A stretch of DNA of 56,106 nt from DATJBF01 sp035515475 (GTDB lineage: Bacteria > Verrucomicrobiota > Verrucomicrobiia > Palsa-1439): positions 1-56,106 of the forward strand of contig DATJBF010000068.1 of NCBI GenBank assembly GCA_035515475.1. Direction: 5' to 3'. A model generated the notes under the pieces. It was not told the origin of the DNA. It saw nothing but the letters and a program-made list of their open reading frames with translations, and did no database searches. A program made the position numbers and the translations under genes. Positions 36,301 to 44,366 of this stretch are shown piece after piece; position 1 is the stretch's first letter; each line of letters starts with the position of its first letter.

Positions 36301-36913
36301 GCTGCAAGTCCTCTTCGTGGCCGATGATATCGGTCAGGTTGGCTTTAGCGATCTGGAGCTTGCCGTCGGCGTCTTGTTTGCGGAGATCGAGTTGTGCCAC
36401 GGCCTGGTTCTGCGCCTCGGCTTTCGCCTTCCACTCCTGGACCTCGGGGGCGCCCTGATTCAGGTTGTTGCGTTCGAGCGCGGCCTCGTAAAACGACCGG
36501 TATTGGTCGCGCGTGGCCTTTTCCATCGTGAACCGTCGCGTGATGAAGTCGTCCTCGACCTGCAGCCGGTGCACGTCACCTTGCAACGCCGTTTCCTCGC
36601 CCTTCTTGCCCGCCAGTTCCGCGCGCGTCTTTTTCAAATCGCCCTGCATCCTGGTCAGGCCCGCCTCCTTCGCCCTGACTTCCGCGGCCTGCGCATCGAA
36701 CGCGAGGCGTTTCTTCTCGATCCCGTAGAATTCGCGCTGGTAGTTTTTCCACTGGCGGTCGCCCCGCAATCCCAGCCACTCGATCCGTCCGCCCGAGTAA
36801 TCCACCCAGACCATGAGAACCAGGCAGCCCACGAAGAACGCGCTGCTGATGAGAAACCACCAGTTCAGCCGGGGAATGTTGTACTCGTGGACGGTCTCGG
36901 GTTGGTTTCTCAT
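33374..36913 (-). CDS. Octaheme cytochrome c with LysM domain, Rieske/b complex partner
   Basis: 1179 residues. One membrane helix near the N-terminus (18-38) is followed by a long coiled coil (about 57-225). Eight CxxCH heme sites begin at residues 270, 330, 427, 455, 609, 830, 954 and 1070. MP ligand motifs after several of them (YMPRF 551, KMPNL 675, RMPTF 1019, RMPQF 1129) mark class I cytochrome c domains. Between hemes 4 and 5, residues 470-515 fit a LysM peptidoglycan-binding domain (HVAPGEDFNGICKFYDV, RRLNGF, GQDVNIPI). A second coiled coil spans about 720-812. It probably replaces cytochrome f/c1 as the periplasmic electron carrier of the adjoining Rieske/cytochrome b complex. The ATG has no ribosome site; a repeat abuts it. 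Confidence 0.9.
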   Translation of the reverse strand: MRNQPETVHEYNIPRLNWWFLISSAFFVGCLVLMVWVDYSGGRIEWLGLRGDRQWKNYQREFYGIEKKRLAFDAQAAEVRAKEAGLTRMQGDLKKTRAELAGKKGEETALQGDVHRLQVEDDFITRRFTMEKATRDQYRSFYEAALERNNLNQGAPEVQEWKAKAEAQNQAVAQLDLRKQDADGKLQIAKANLTDIIGHEEDLQRSIKRLEDNVDLLTKRLKQLRSPLVQDVVNAPVIEFAASTYKVEQIVAEDHHVDVNFTTVPRVDRCTTCHMTIDRKDPAPDELAFRAQHKIGTIEWSKLPEPLRNHPNLDLFVSDTSPHPMSKYGCTVCHWGWDRETTFSRAGHTPDTEEKQSYTYDSSKQLWVRVEKNEDDEGEGAKPQTVAFSKGVVEMTQREAWEKNYHWEKQEFLPQPMRAAKYVQASCLKCHYDQTNLKGGEQLDHGRRLVEQLGCWSCHKMKQLETYTKHHVAPGEDFNGICKFYDVNPDDVRRLNGFPQDVSLTVGQDVNIPIRTLRKPGPSLYKVASKDSKEWVRKWLANPVAFKPNTYMPRFWGLSNNQDTPDRNAVEIKAITEFLFAVSDQPDYPAPPVPGDAANGKKLVGQIGCMACHVVDERLVTIKPPAPVRQYMDDWQYRRLRSQGPQLAGTGSKTTVNWLYAWLKNPKQYYPNTKMPNLRLSNQEAADIAAYLASLRNNKTDDESLPATKPDVLDNVTTEYLQITMTHDQAIQKINDLNDLIEMYFVDQDTMEYYQDPARMAREEAQVKALQKEYEDTFDDAVDRRAKKLAAELEQVKARMQAAKERVAALGAVEKKNIFLGGKLIARYGCFACHEIHGFETAKPIGTELSEWGSKPVDKLDFGLVEIEKDRIAWLKQKLHAPRSFDTGRIGVTRSPQELLKMGKFNLTDEQIDQIVTVVTGMTDEKLTPNEARQLTPAEFEIERGRWTVKELNCIGCHIVEAQGGAIRATGIPTGMEPPMLSGTPTQLHQGQRTQPDWLFHFIKSPQTGEIRPWLHVRMPTFGLTDGEADTLVKYFALQGQAQFPYQSPRIDTSAEHLAAGRQLFEQLKCALCHIVQGKALGKPLAEIPEEDLPRLAPNLSLAHDRLQRDWLVNKWLPAPLDQMPGTRMPQFEYGTTIAPNVLGGDGRKQIEALVDYVLMLGAPEPTAPAAAAPAKRAP

Positions 36914-36920
36914 GAGAGAC

Positions 36921-37058
36921 GAAAATCCGAAATCCGAAATCCGAAATCCGAAGGAAATCCGAAGCTCGAATTGCCGAAGAATTCACCGTCAATCTGTTTT
37001 CTGCTTTCGGTCATTCGAATTTGTTTCGTGCTTCGGATTTCAAACTTCGGATTTGCGG
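36921..37058. repeat. ATCCGAA-type repeat between two respiratory genes
   Basis: The 145-base gap consists largely of repeated AATCCGAA units at one end and their complement (CTTCGGATTT, twice) at the other, so the two halves could pair. It begins seven bases before the octaheme gene start and ends at the stop of the cytochrome b half. No other signal is seen in the gap. Confidence 0.7.
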
Positions 37059-38237
37059 TTAGAACTTGATCCACGGCGTGTCCACGAAGTACTTGAGGTT
37101 GATCGTCCAGCGCAACACCATTTTCAGCGGCAGGGTGAACATCGTCAGCAACAACAGCACCATCACGCTGTATCGTCCAAAATCCATTTGTTTGTAGAAT
37201 CTTCTCAAGACCGTCTTCGCGAGAATCCCGGGCATGGCGAGGAAGTAGAAGGCGAGGAACAGGATACCGGCAAACTCGCGCTTGCAGGCGTGACCGACCT
37301 CCGTGAGGAACGCGTGGATCGACGCCGGGTCGGGCGGAATCAGCTGCGGCACCACGTTCTTCACCTCGGGCAGGCCCTTCTTGAGCCAGACAATCCACAC
37401 GTAGTCGGACAGGTTGACGTTGTTGAGCGCAACGACCTTGTGCGGGTCCCAGTACTCGAACGGTCCGAAAAAATTCCAGCCGGGGCCGCGCAGGAACGTG
37501 CCGGTCATGATCATGAACACCCAGAGTGCGAGATACCCGAACAAAAAGATCGTGATGGCCCACTTCCGTTCGGCGAACGTAAAGTACCCGTTGCCCTTGG
37601 GATTGACGTCGATGTAGGGAATCGCGCACAACCCGACGATGATGATCGTCGGCAAGACGACGCCGGCGTACCACGGGTCGTAGTAGACCAGCATTTCCTG
37701 CAACCCGAGGAAGTACCACGGCGCCTTCGACGGATTCGGCGTGGCCGCCGGGTTGGCGGGCTGTTCCAGCGGCGCGCGCAGGTAAATGGCCCACAGGATC
37801 AGCACCACGGAGCAGATGATCAAGGCGATGAATTCGATGTACAGCAGATCGGGCCAGACCCAGGTTTTCTGATTGGACGCCTCCTTCTCCTCCGGGGGCA
37901 GCTTCTGCTGCGCGCGCCGGTCGTTGTTCACACCTTGCACCAGCGCCAACCACAGCACGAACGTCGACACGAACAACATCGCGGTGATCGGCACGTTGTC
38001 GGGTTTGCCCACGATGAGCGCGAAGTTCGGATCCCGCATGCCGATGACCACCACCGCGCCTTCCACCGCCAACAACGCGAAGCCGATCCACCAATTGAAA
38101 ACGCACCGGCGGAACCGCAGCAGAAGCAGCAACCCGCCGACGGCGAGCGAAAAGCTCAGCCACGGCGTGGCCAGAAAATTGGCCGCTGTCTTGAACGCCT
38201 CAAACCACGCGCTAGGATTTGCGGCTGCCTGTTCCAT
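37059..38237 (-). CDS. Cytochrome b C-terminal half (extended subunit IV-like)
   Basis: 392 residues with about eight membrane helices, much longer than the 160-residue subunit IV of b6f complexes. The Qo-site region reads SKAPWYFLGLQEMLVYYDPW, where the classical PEWY is APWY, a variant found in other split cytochrome b proteins. About 130 residues with three helices precede this core, and two further helices follow it. With the cytochrome b6 protein encoded next (upstream in the operon) it would complete the quinol-oxidising membrane core. Confidence 0.88.
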   Translation of the reverse strand: MEQAAANPSAWFEAFKTAANFLATPWLSFSLAVGGLLLLLRFRRCVFNWWIGFALLAVEGAVVVIGMRDPNFALIVGKPDNVPITAMLFVSTFVLWLALVQGVNNDRRAQQKLPPEEKEASNQKTWVWPDLLYIEFIALIICSVVLILWAIYLRAPLEQPANPAATPNPSKAPWYFLGLQEMLVYYDPWYAGVVLPTIIIVGLCAIPYIDVNPKGNGYFTFAERKWAITIFLFGYLALWVFMIMTGTFLRGPGWNFFGPFEYWDPHKVVALNNVNLSDYVWIVWLKKGLPEVKNVVPQLIPPDPASIHAFLTEVGHACKREFAGILFLAFYFLAMPGILAKTVLRRFYKQMDFGRYSVMVLLLLTMFTLPLKMVLRWTINLKYFVDTPWIKF

Positions 38238-38340
38238 CGTGAGCGGTTGGTGAAGGGCCGAAGGGTTGCCGCGTTGATGTGTAAGATCCGCCGGGTTTCA
38301 TTCGCTCGGTACGCTTTAACTCATTAACTCTTCAACCCCA

Positions 38341-39120
38341 TTACAGCGGGCCGGAGATCCCGCCGTCCTTGCGGATCCGCCAGAAATGCACAGCCATCAG
38401 CACCGCGGCGATCAGGGGAATGCCGATGCAGTGCAACACGTAAAACCGCAACAAGGTCGTGCCACCAATCTCTTTGGCCCCGATCAACATGAACCGGGCA
38501 TCGTCGCCCGGATGAATCAAGGGCACGCCCCCGATCTGGAGGAAGTCGGCGAACGGCCCGCCGGCGCCGACCAGCGGCGTAGCCTTTGCCATGTTGGACC
38601 CGACCGTAATCGCCCAGATCGCGAGTTGATCCCACGGGAGCAGGTAACCGGTAAACGACAGGAGGAACGTCAGCACCAGCAGAATCACCCCGATCGCCCA
38701 GTTGAACTCACGGGGCGGCTTGTAGCTGCCGGTCATAAACACGCGAAACATGTGCACCATGACCATGATCACCATGGCGTGCGCGCTCCACCGATGCAGC
38801 TCCCGCATAATGCCGAACGGCACCTGTGACCGGAGATCGAGCATGTCCACGTACGCGCCCTCGACCGTCGGCCGGTAGTAAAACATCAGCAGCACGCCAG
38901 TCAACGTCAGCACCAGAAACAGAAAGAAGCTCAGGCCGCCGGCGCACCACGTGTAGCGCAGTTTCACGCCGCTGGTGCGCACCTTGGTCGGGTGCAGGTG
39001 CAGAAACACGTTGCCGAGGACGATGAGCACGCGCTTGCGGTCGGTGTTGGGAATACCGACGCGAAAGATGGATTTCTTGACCTGTGAATCCAGAACTGCG
39101 TTTTTGAGTTTGCCAATCAT
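38341..39120 (-). CDS. Cytochrome b6-like subunit
   Basis: 259 residues, four membrane helices. Two pairs of heme-binding His are visible in RELHRWSAHAMVIMVMVHMFRV (three His, two 14 apart) and in RFYVLHCIGIPLIAAVLMAVHFWRI. The strong ribosome site GAGGAAGG fixes the start. It is the N-terminal half of a split cytochrome b and binds two b hemes. A Cys lies near residue 60 (KLRYTWCAGG), comparable in position to the Cys that holds heme c(i) in b6; whether it does so here is uncertain. Confidence 0.93.
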   Translation of the reverse strand: MIGKLKNAVLDSQVKKSIFRVGIPNTDRKRVLIVLGNVFLHLHPTKVRTSGVKLRYTWCAGGLSFFLFLVLTLTGVLLMFYYRPTVEGAYVDMLDLRSQVPFGIMRELHRWSAHAMVIMVMVHMFRVFMTGSYKPPREFNWAIGVILLVLTFLLSFTGYLLPWDQLAIWAITVGSNMAKATPLVGAGGPFADFLQIGGVPLIHPGDDARFMLIGAKEIGGTTLLRFYVLHCIGIPLIAAVLMAVHFWRIRKDGGISGPL

Positions 39121-39138
39121 GTCGCCTTCCTCACATCG

Positions 39139-39741
39139 TCACACGGCGATGAACGCGCGCGGGTCGTCGAACTCACCCTTTTCCCAATAAAACAACCGCC
39201 CCTCATTCACGACGATTTGCCCGTCGTCGGCCAGCGTAACCTCGTAACGCCGCATCGGGAAAGGAGCCGGGCCTTCAAAATTGATCCCGTCGATCGTGTA
39301 CCCGCTTCCGTGGCACGGGCATTTGAACTTGCGTTCGCCCTCCATCCAGTTCGGCGTGCAGCCGAGGTGGGTGCACACGGACTGAATGGCAAAGATGCGA
39401 TGCTCGTGGTTCACGACCCAAACGCGGTGGGCCGCCTTAAACGATTCATCCACGGTGTTCGGCGGGAAATTGGATGGGGGCCCGACCTTGAACACATCGA
39501 TCTTCGTGAAATCGACGCGCGGCACCATGAACGCGAATAGCGCCGCCAGACCGCCGCCCACTGCCGCGGCAAACGTCACCCATCCCACAAGAAGCCGCAC
39601 CATAAACTGCCGGCGCGGCATGGGCTTGCCTTCGGGATCCAGGATCCCCTTCGCCTTCAGCCGACGGACCGCTTCTTCGCGGGGACTCAACGCTTCCCCC
39701 TGCTGCGGCTTGTCGGCTCCCACAAACGTCAGTTGTGCCAT
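39139..39741 (-). CDS. Rieske iron-sulfur protein
   Basis: 200 residues. A basic N-terminus (PMPRRQFMVRLLVGW) leads into one membrane helix with twin-Arg-like character. The soluble domain has both cluster motifs, CTHLGC and CPCHGSGY, which bind the 2Fe-2S cluster through two Cys and two His. It moves electrons from quinol at the Qo site to the cytochrome c partner. It is separated by two bases from the HEAT protein gene and by 18 from cytochrome b6. Confidence 0.95.
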   Translation of the reverse strand: MAQLTFVGADKPQQGEALSPREEAVRRLKAKGILDPEGKPMPRRQFMVRLLVGWVTFAAAVGGGLAALFAFMVPRVDFTKIDVFKVGPPSNFPPNTVDESFKAAHRVWVVNHEHRIFAIQSVCTHLGCTPNWMEGERKFKCPCHGSGYTIDGINFEGPAPFPMRRYEVTLADDGQIVVNEGRLFYWEKGEFDDPRAFIAV

Positions 39742-39743
39742 GG

Positions 39744-40685
39744 CTACCTGGGTTTCAAATTGTTGAGTTGTTGAATTGCGGCATTACGAACCTGCAAATC
39801 CGGTTCGCTGTTGCTCATTTTTTCCAACAGCGGCGTGGCCCTAGCTCGATCCAGCTTCACCAGCCACACGACGGCCGCCGCCCGGTACCGCGAAATGTTC
39901 TCAGCCAGCGGGCGATCCTCCTGCTGCATCAATTCAGTAACACGGTCAACATAATCTTTGTCAAGCAGCCTCACCAACACGTCCCACGCGGCCGGATTGC
40001 TGTTCTTCGCCAATCCGAACGCCGCGTTCCATTTGACCAACTCGTTGGGGTCGTTGAGCGACGCCTCCAACACGGCGCGCGCCTGCGGACTGTTCAGCGA
40101 ACCCAGCACGTACACCGCCATCAAGCGCACGGACGACTCGTCGCTGAGCGTCAACTCGATCACCCGCGCCACCGAGTGTTCATCGCCGATGCGGCCCAGC
40201 GCCCACAGGCAATTCTTCACCGTCTCGGCGTCAGCGTCGTCGAGTCCCCCGCGCAACGCGTCCGCCGCGTCGTGCCCTCCCAACAAACCCAACACCAACG
40301 CGAGATACCGGCGGGTTTTCGGGTCCTGTCCCTTCGACTCCTCGAACACCTGAACGATGTCGGCGACGGCATGCGGGTGGTTCGCCAGAAACTGGTCGCG
40401 GTCCGCGCTGATCTGCGCCGTGACGTCGAAAATCCCCTGCCAGCGCTTCGCGTTCTGGATGTAATTCAACAAATACTGTGCTTGTTGCGAGCGCCGCTCC
40501 CCCGAGTTGGCGCGTAGCGCGTTCAAATAATCGTCGAACCCCTTGCGCTCGGAAGTAAGCCACACGAACAGCCCGGCCAACGCCACACAAAACAGCACCA
40601 CCGCCAGCGGGACCACCACCAACTGCACCGCCAAGGTGGCGAACCGCGACTTCTCCTCCGCCGGTTGCAGAGCCTCGTCACTCAT
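39744..40685 (-). CDS. Membrane-anchored HEAT-repeat protein of the Rieske/b cluster
   Basis: 313 residues. One membrane helix at about 22-45 (VVVPLAVVLFCVALAGLFVW) is followed by a helical domain with HEAT-like repeats: AVADIVQVFEE, DALRGGLDDADAETVKNCLW, ALGRIGDEHSVARVIELTL, SVRLMAVYVLGSLNSPQARA and VKWNAAFGLAKNSNP. Such repeats act as scaffolds. Two bases separate it from the Rieske gene, so it is likely a structural or assembly partner of this complex. No cofactor motif is present. Confidence 0.82.
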   Translation of the reverse strand: MSDEALQPAEEKSRFATLAVQLVVVPLAVVLFCVALAGLFVWLTSERKGFDDYLNALRANSGERRSQQAQYLLNYIQNAKRWQGIFDVTAQISADRDQFLANHPHAVADIVQVFEESKGQDPKTRRYLALVLGLLGGHDAADALRGGLDDADAETVKNCLWALGRIGDEHSVARVIELTLSDESSVRLMAVYVLGSLNSPQARAVLEASLNDPNELVKWNAAFGLAKNSNPAAWDVLVRLLDKDYVDRVTELMQQEDRPLAENISRYRAAAVVWLVKLDRARATPLLEKMSNSEPDLQVRNAAIQQLNNLKPR

Positions 40686-40750
40686 GGCAAAGAACAGGCC
40701 GAACTTGGGGCGCTGGTGAATTGGAGTATTGGCGTGCGGCCATTCGCAGA

Positions 40751-40800
40751 CTCTGTCGTTCCCATCACCTCATCACTCCGCCACTCCATCACTCCATTCC
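40751..40800. repeat. Simple CATCACTCC-type repeat
   Basis: The gap between the ferredoxin stop and the HEAT start contains repeated CATCAC(C/T)(C/T) and CACTCC units (CATCACCTCATCACTCCGCC then ACTCCATCACTCC). It is a simple-sequence intergenic tract with no visible promoter. Confidence 0.6.
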
Positions 40801-41265
40801 TCAATGTTTTTCCAACTGGTGCGGTAACATCGCCGCCCGATGGGTCGGCGCGTTCGGGACGATGATCGCATCCTTGTCGCACACGATCTCGCACAGCCGG
40901 CAGGCCACGCATTCCCCCGGGATCACCTCGGCCACCTTGTAATGCCCCGCGCCCGTGTGCGTCGGGTCGTCCTTCATGTAGATGCAGTCGAACGGGCAAA
41001 TATCGACGCAGAACTCACAGCCGGTGCAATCGTCGACGATGACCTTTGCCTTGGGGATCTGGCTCGGCTTGATGCGCGTGACGAGGTTGCCGTACTGGTC
41101 CTGGATGCACGAGACGGGGCAGTAAATCGCGCACACCCCGCAGTCGATGCAGCCTTCGGGGTGAATGACATACAACCCCTTCGGCTTGCCGCTGATGGTG
41201 TCCACGGGACATTTCAGCTCGCAAACGGTGCAGCCGATGCAAGTGTCTGTGATAAAGTACGCCAC
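40801..41265 (-). CDS. Polyferredoxin with four 4Fe-4S motifs
   Basis: 154 residues from a GTG start (AGAGG ten bases ahead). Four Cys motifs follow each other: CIGCTVCELKCP, CIDCGVCAIYCP, CTGCEFCVDICP and CVACRLCEIVC. They could hold up to four 4Fe-4S clusters. No signal peptide or membrane segment is seen, so it is cytoplasmic. It is the first gene of the minus-strand respiratory cluster, 115 bases ahead of the HEAT-repeat gene. A soluble polyferredoxin at the head of a Rieske/cytochrome b operon suggests electron input or exit on the cytoplasmic side, which is an inference. Confidence 0.88.
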   Translation of the reverse strand: MAYFITDTCIGCTVCELKCPVDTISGKPKGLYVIHPEGCIDCGVCAIYCPVSCIQDQYGNLVTRIKPSQIPKAKVIVDDCTGCEFCVDICPFDCIYMKDDPTHTGAGHYKVAEVIPGECVACRLCEIVCDKDAIIVPNAPTHRAAMLPHQLEKH

Positions 41266-41406
41266 GCTGTTGCGCCTCTTCGTTACTCAGACCCTACGCG
41301 ACCCAACTTTGAGAAAACTTTCACAAGCACTATAGCAGTGACGCCCCAAAGTGCAACAGCCTTTTGCATGGCCGTACTGCGTGCTCTTGGTACTATCTGC
41401 CGTGGC

Positions 41407-41880
41407 ATGGACGAGCCTTTGGGAACCTCAAGAACCGCGGAAGAATACATTAAAATCTTGGAGCGCATGCTGATCTTGTTTGACTCCAACGGCAGGGAAC
41501 TCCCCAGGCGTGAACTGGAAAAAATCATCGCGCAACTTCGCGCAGGAGGACCATTGTCCATCCTAAAGTCCTTCTACGGCATCATCGCCGGAAAGGATTC
41601 CGTCTTCGAAGGGAGCCTTTCATCGACCGCAATCCCGACTGCCCTGCCACAAGCAGTGAAGGACGACAAGGAGATGAACTGGTTGAGGGCTGATCTCGCC
41701 GAACGAATGTGCCATGAAGGACTGGGCTCACGTTTCATCAGAGACGACGGCATAACCCGCGCGCTTTGGGCTGGCGATCAAGCGAAAGCTGAGCGACTTC
41801 AAAAGGTATCATTCAAGCGAACCAAGCCGACTCTCCTGAAGAAGTGCCGAGACCTGCTTGGGTTTGGCGCGCAGCAGTAA
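41407..41880 (+). CDS. Hypothetical protein
   Basis: 157 residues starting MDEPLGTSRTAEEYIKILER; an ATG 13 codons earlier (41368) is possible. It is largely helical and charged, with RELPRRELEKIIAQLRAGG and a basic end (FKRTKPTLLKKCRDLLGFG). No family is recognised. Amino-acid composition looks like a real protein and not a shadow. It is transcribed away from the respiratory cluster, so the space before it may hold both promoters. Confidence 0.6.
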   Translation: MDEPLGTSRTAEEYIKILERMLILFDSNGRELPRRELEKIIAQLRAGGPLSILKSFYGIIAGKDSVFEGSLSSTAIPTALPQAVKDDKEMNWLRADLAERMCHEGLGSRFIRDDGITRALWAGDQAKAERLQKVSFKRTKPTLLKKCRDLLGFGAQQ

Positions 41881-42433
41881 CGAGCGGCACTTCGGCCGTT
41901 TCTTCCCACCTCCATGGGGTGCCACTTCACCGAATCTTAACGGAAGCGTATTTGACTCGTTACGGCAAGCCGTGAGTATTTCACCAAACAACCTCCCGCC
42001 TTGCTCTCGGTGGGTTGGGACGGAAAGAATGAGCCAATGGGTTACGAGTTAGTTGGGAGCAAGGCGGGGGGATAAAACCTCACCGATTTGACGGCCACCA
42101 TCTCGTCGTAAGCACAACAACAGGGTGCTCTGCCTCAGCAGTTACTACCGCCAGTCTTGCCGCCCGATTCAAAGCGTTGCAAAACACTTGTCGCCCCACA
42201 AATTTGCCGAATCGCCTTCGTTCTTGACTTCACCGGGCGACGGCTGACACCATGTTTACCATGAAAGTGCTTTCAGCCGGCGTAGATGGGCACGTCCGCG
42301 TACCCTTGAGAAACGATTCCTTACCGTCCTCATTCCCTTCGCTTCGGCCCCCTGCCGCCGGGGCGCCGAACAGTACCCGTGGAAAAGTGGCTTTGCCCGT
42401 TGTGAATCTTCCGTCGGCCATGGGAGTACTCTT
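41881..42433. other. Gap with a long inverted repeat
   Basis: No gene is convincing in these 553 bases. CCCGCCTTGCTC (41995-42006) and GAGCAAGGCGGG (42057-42068) are perfect 12-base inverted arms with 50 bases between them. A TTGACT box at 41952 has no good -10 partner. The ribosome site GGGAG for the next gene lies at the right end. Confidence 0.5.
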
Positions 42434-44275
42434 ATGACGGCTCATACTAGTTGCTCATTCCCCAGACGTGCCTTGGTCGGCGCCCTATGCGCCGTCGCGA
42501 TGGGCATCGGGCGTCCAGCCTTGCCCCAGCAGGCCCCGGCCACTCCGGTCCGCATCCACGACATCCAAGGCCACAGCCGGATCTCCCCGCTGAATGGCCA
42601 GACCGTCAGTGGCGTGCCTGGCATCGTCACCGGGGTACGCAGCCAAGGTTCGTCCAAGGGATTCTGGCTCCAAGACCCGCAGCCCGACAGCGACCCGTCC
42701 ACCAGTGAAGGCATCTTCGTCTACACGGAATCTGCGCCCAAGGTCGCGGTTGGCGACAGCGTGACCGTGGCCGGCCAAGTCACCGAGTACTACCCGGGTG
42801 GCTCCCAATCCGGCGTGCAGTCTGTCACCAGAATTACCAAGCCGAGGGTCACCGTGCTTTCGTCCGGCAACACGTTGCCGTCTCCCGTCGTGTTGCGCGA
42901 CCGTGACATCCCCCAAGCCTACGCGCCCACCGGACCCGCCAGCGCCGGCGGGAACATCGAGTCTCTGCCGCTGGAACCGAAAAAGTACGCCCTCGACCTC
43001 TACGAGTCGCTGGAGGGCATGAGGGTCGAGATCGACGACGCGCGGGTGGTCAGCCCGACCACCAAGTATCACGAACTGTGGGTCACGGCCAAACCCTCAC
43101 AAAACCCGACGCCACGCGGCGGCACCATCTACACGGGCTACGACAACCCCAACTCCGGCCGCATAGAGGTGCAGTCGCTCATCTCAGGCGCCACGCGGCC
43201 ATTCCCCCAAGCCAATACCGGCGACGAACTGGTCGGCGCCACCGTCGGCCCGTTGGACTACAACCAATTCGGCGGCTACACCATTGAGGCAACCGCCCTG
43301 GGCACCCTCAAATCCGGCGGGACCACGCCGCAGACCACCCGCAAACAACGGGATGATGAACTCGCCCTGGCCACGTATAACGTCGAGAACCTCGCGCCGG
43401 AAGATAGCGACACCAAGTTCGCCCGGCTGGCCGCGGGAATCGTCGAGAACCTCGCCGCGCCCGATATCATCGCGCTGGAGGAAATCCAAGACAACAACGG
43501 TGCCACGGATGACGGGGTCGTGGCCGCAGACAAGACGGTCCAGAAATTTATCGATGCCATCAAGGTCGCAGGCGGCCCGGTGTATGACTGGCGCTCGATC
43601 GCTCCGCAGAACGATGCCGACGGCGGTCAGCCCGGCGGCAACATCCGCCAGGTCTTGCTCTTCAATCCAGCCCGGGTTTCTTTCACCGACATCCCTGGCG
43701 GCGACGCGACGACACCCGTCGCCTTGGCCACGGTGGACGGCAAGGTGCGGCTGACCGAGTCGCCAGGCCGCATCGCCCCGCAGGATCCGGCTTGGAAAGC
43801 CAGCCGCAAACCACTGGTCGGCCAGTTCTCGTTCCACGGCCGGACGGTCTTCGTGATCGCCAACCACTTTGTCGCCAAACTTGGCGACCAAGGCTTGGAT
43901 AGCCGCTTTCAGCCCCCCACCCGCTCCAGCGAGATCCAGCGGCTTCAGCAGGCGCGGGTCGAGAACAACTTCGTAAAGAAGCTGTTAGCGGCCGACGGGC
44001 ACGCTGACATAGTGGCGCTCGGTGATCTCAACGACTACCAGTTCTCCCGAGCGGTGCAAGCCCTCACGGCCGATGGCGTGCTGCGAGACCTGATCGATAC
44101 CCTGCCCGCCGACGAACGGTATTCCTACGTCTACGACGGCAATTCTCAACTCCTCGATCACATTCTGGTCGACCCAGCGATCCGCCACGCCGACTACGAC
44201 ATAGTCCACATCAACGCCGAGTTCGCCCACCAGACCAGCGACCACGATCCGCAGATAGTTCGCATCGAGCCCTAG
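42434..44275 (+). CDS. Exported endonuclease/exonuclease/phosphatase-family protein
   Basis: 613 residues with a signal peptide (ALVGALCAVAMGIGRPALP) and GGGAG about seven bases before the ATG. Residues 40-300 form a nucleic-acid-binding-like beta region (GIVTGVRSQGSSKGFWLQDP) as in ExeM/NucH-type extracellular nucleases. Residues 320-613 are the EEP catalytic domain: ATYNVENL, IALEEIQDNNG, NIRQVLLFNPARV, ANHFVAKLGDQG, ALGDLNDY and the final SDHDP. It probably degrades extracellular DNA or another phosphodiester. It stands alone. Confidence 0.88.
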   Translation: MTAHTSCSFPRRALVGALCAVAMGIGRPALPQQAPATPVRIHDIQGHSRISPLNGQTVSGVPGIVTGVRSQGSSKGFWLQDPQPDSDPSTSEGIFVYTESAPKVAVGDSVTVAGQVTEYYPGGSQSGVQSVTRITKPRVTVLSSGNTLPSPVVLRDRDIPQAYAPTGPASAGGNIESLPLEPKKYALDLYESLEGMRVEIDDARVVSPTTKYHELWVTAKPSQNPTPRGGTIYTGYDNPNSGRIEVQSLISGATRPFPQANTGDELVGATVGPLDYNQFGGYTIEATALGTLKSGGTTPQTTRKQRDDELALATYNVENLAPEDSDTKFARLAAGIVENLAAPDIIALEEIQDNNGATDDGVVAADKTVQKFIDAIKVAGGPVYDWRSIAPQNDADGGQPGGNIRQVLLFNPARVSFTDIPGGDATTPVALATVDGKVRLTESPGRIAPQDPAWKASRKPLVGQFSFHGRTVFVIANHFVAKLGDQGLDSRFQPPTRSSEIQRLQQARVENNFVKKLLAADGHADIVALGDLNDYQFSRAVQALTADGVLRDLIDTLPADERYSYVYDGNSQLLDHILVDPAIRHADYDIVHINAEFAHQTSDHDPQIVRIEP

Positions 44276-44366
44276 GCACTACATAGACCGTTAACGTCGC
44301 CCCCTTCGAGGCCGGAGGACTGTCCCGACGGTGCGAACCCGGCGCACCCCGGCTCAGGCGGCGGCT

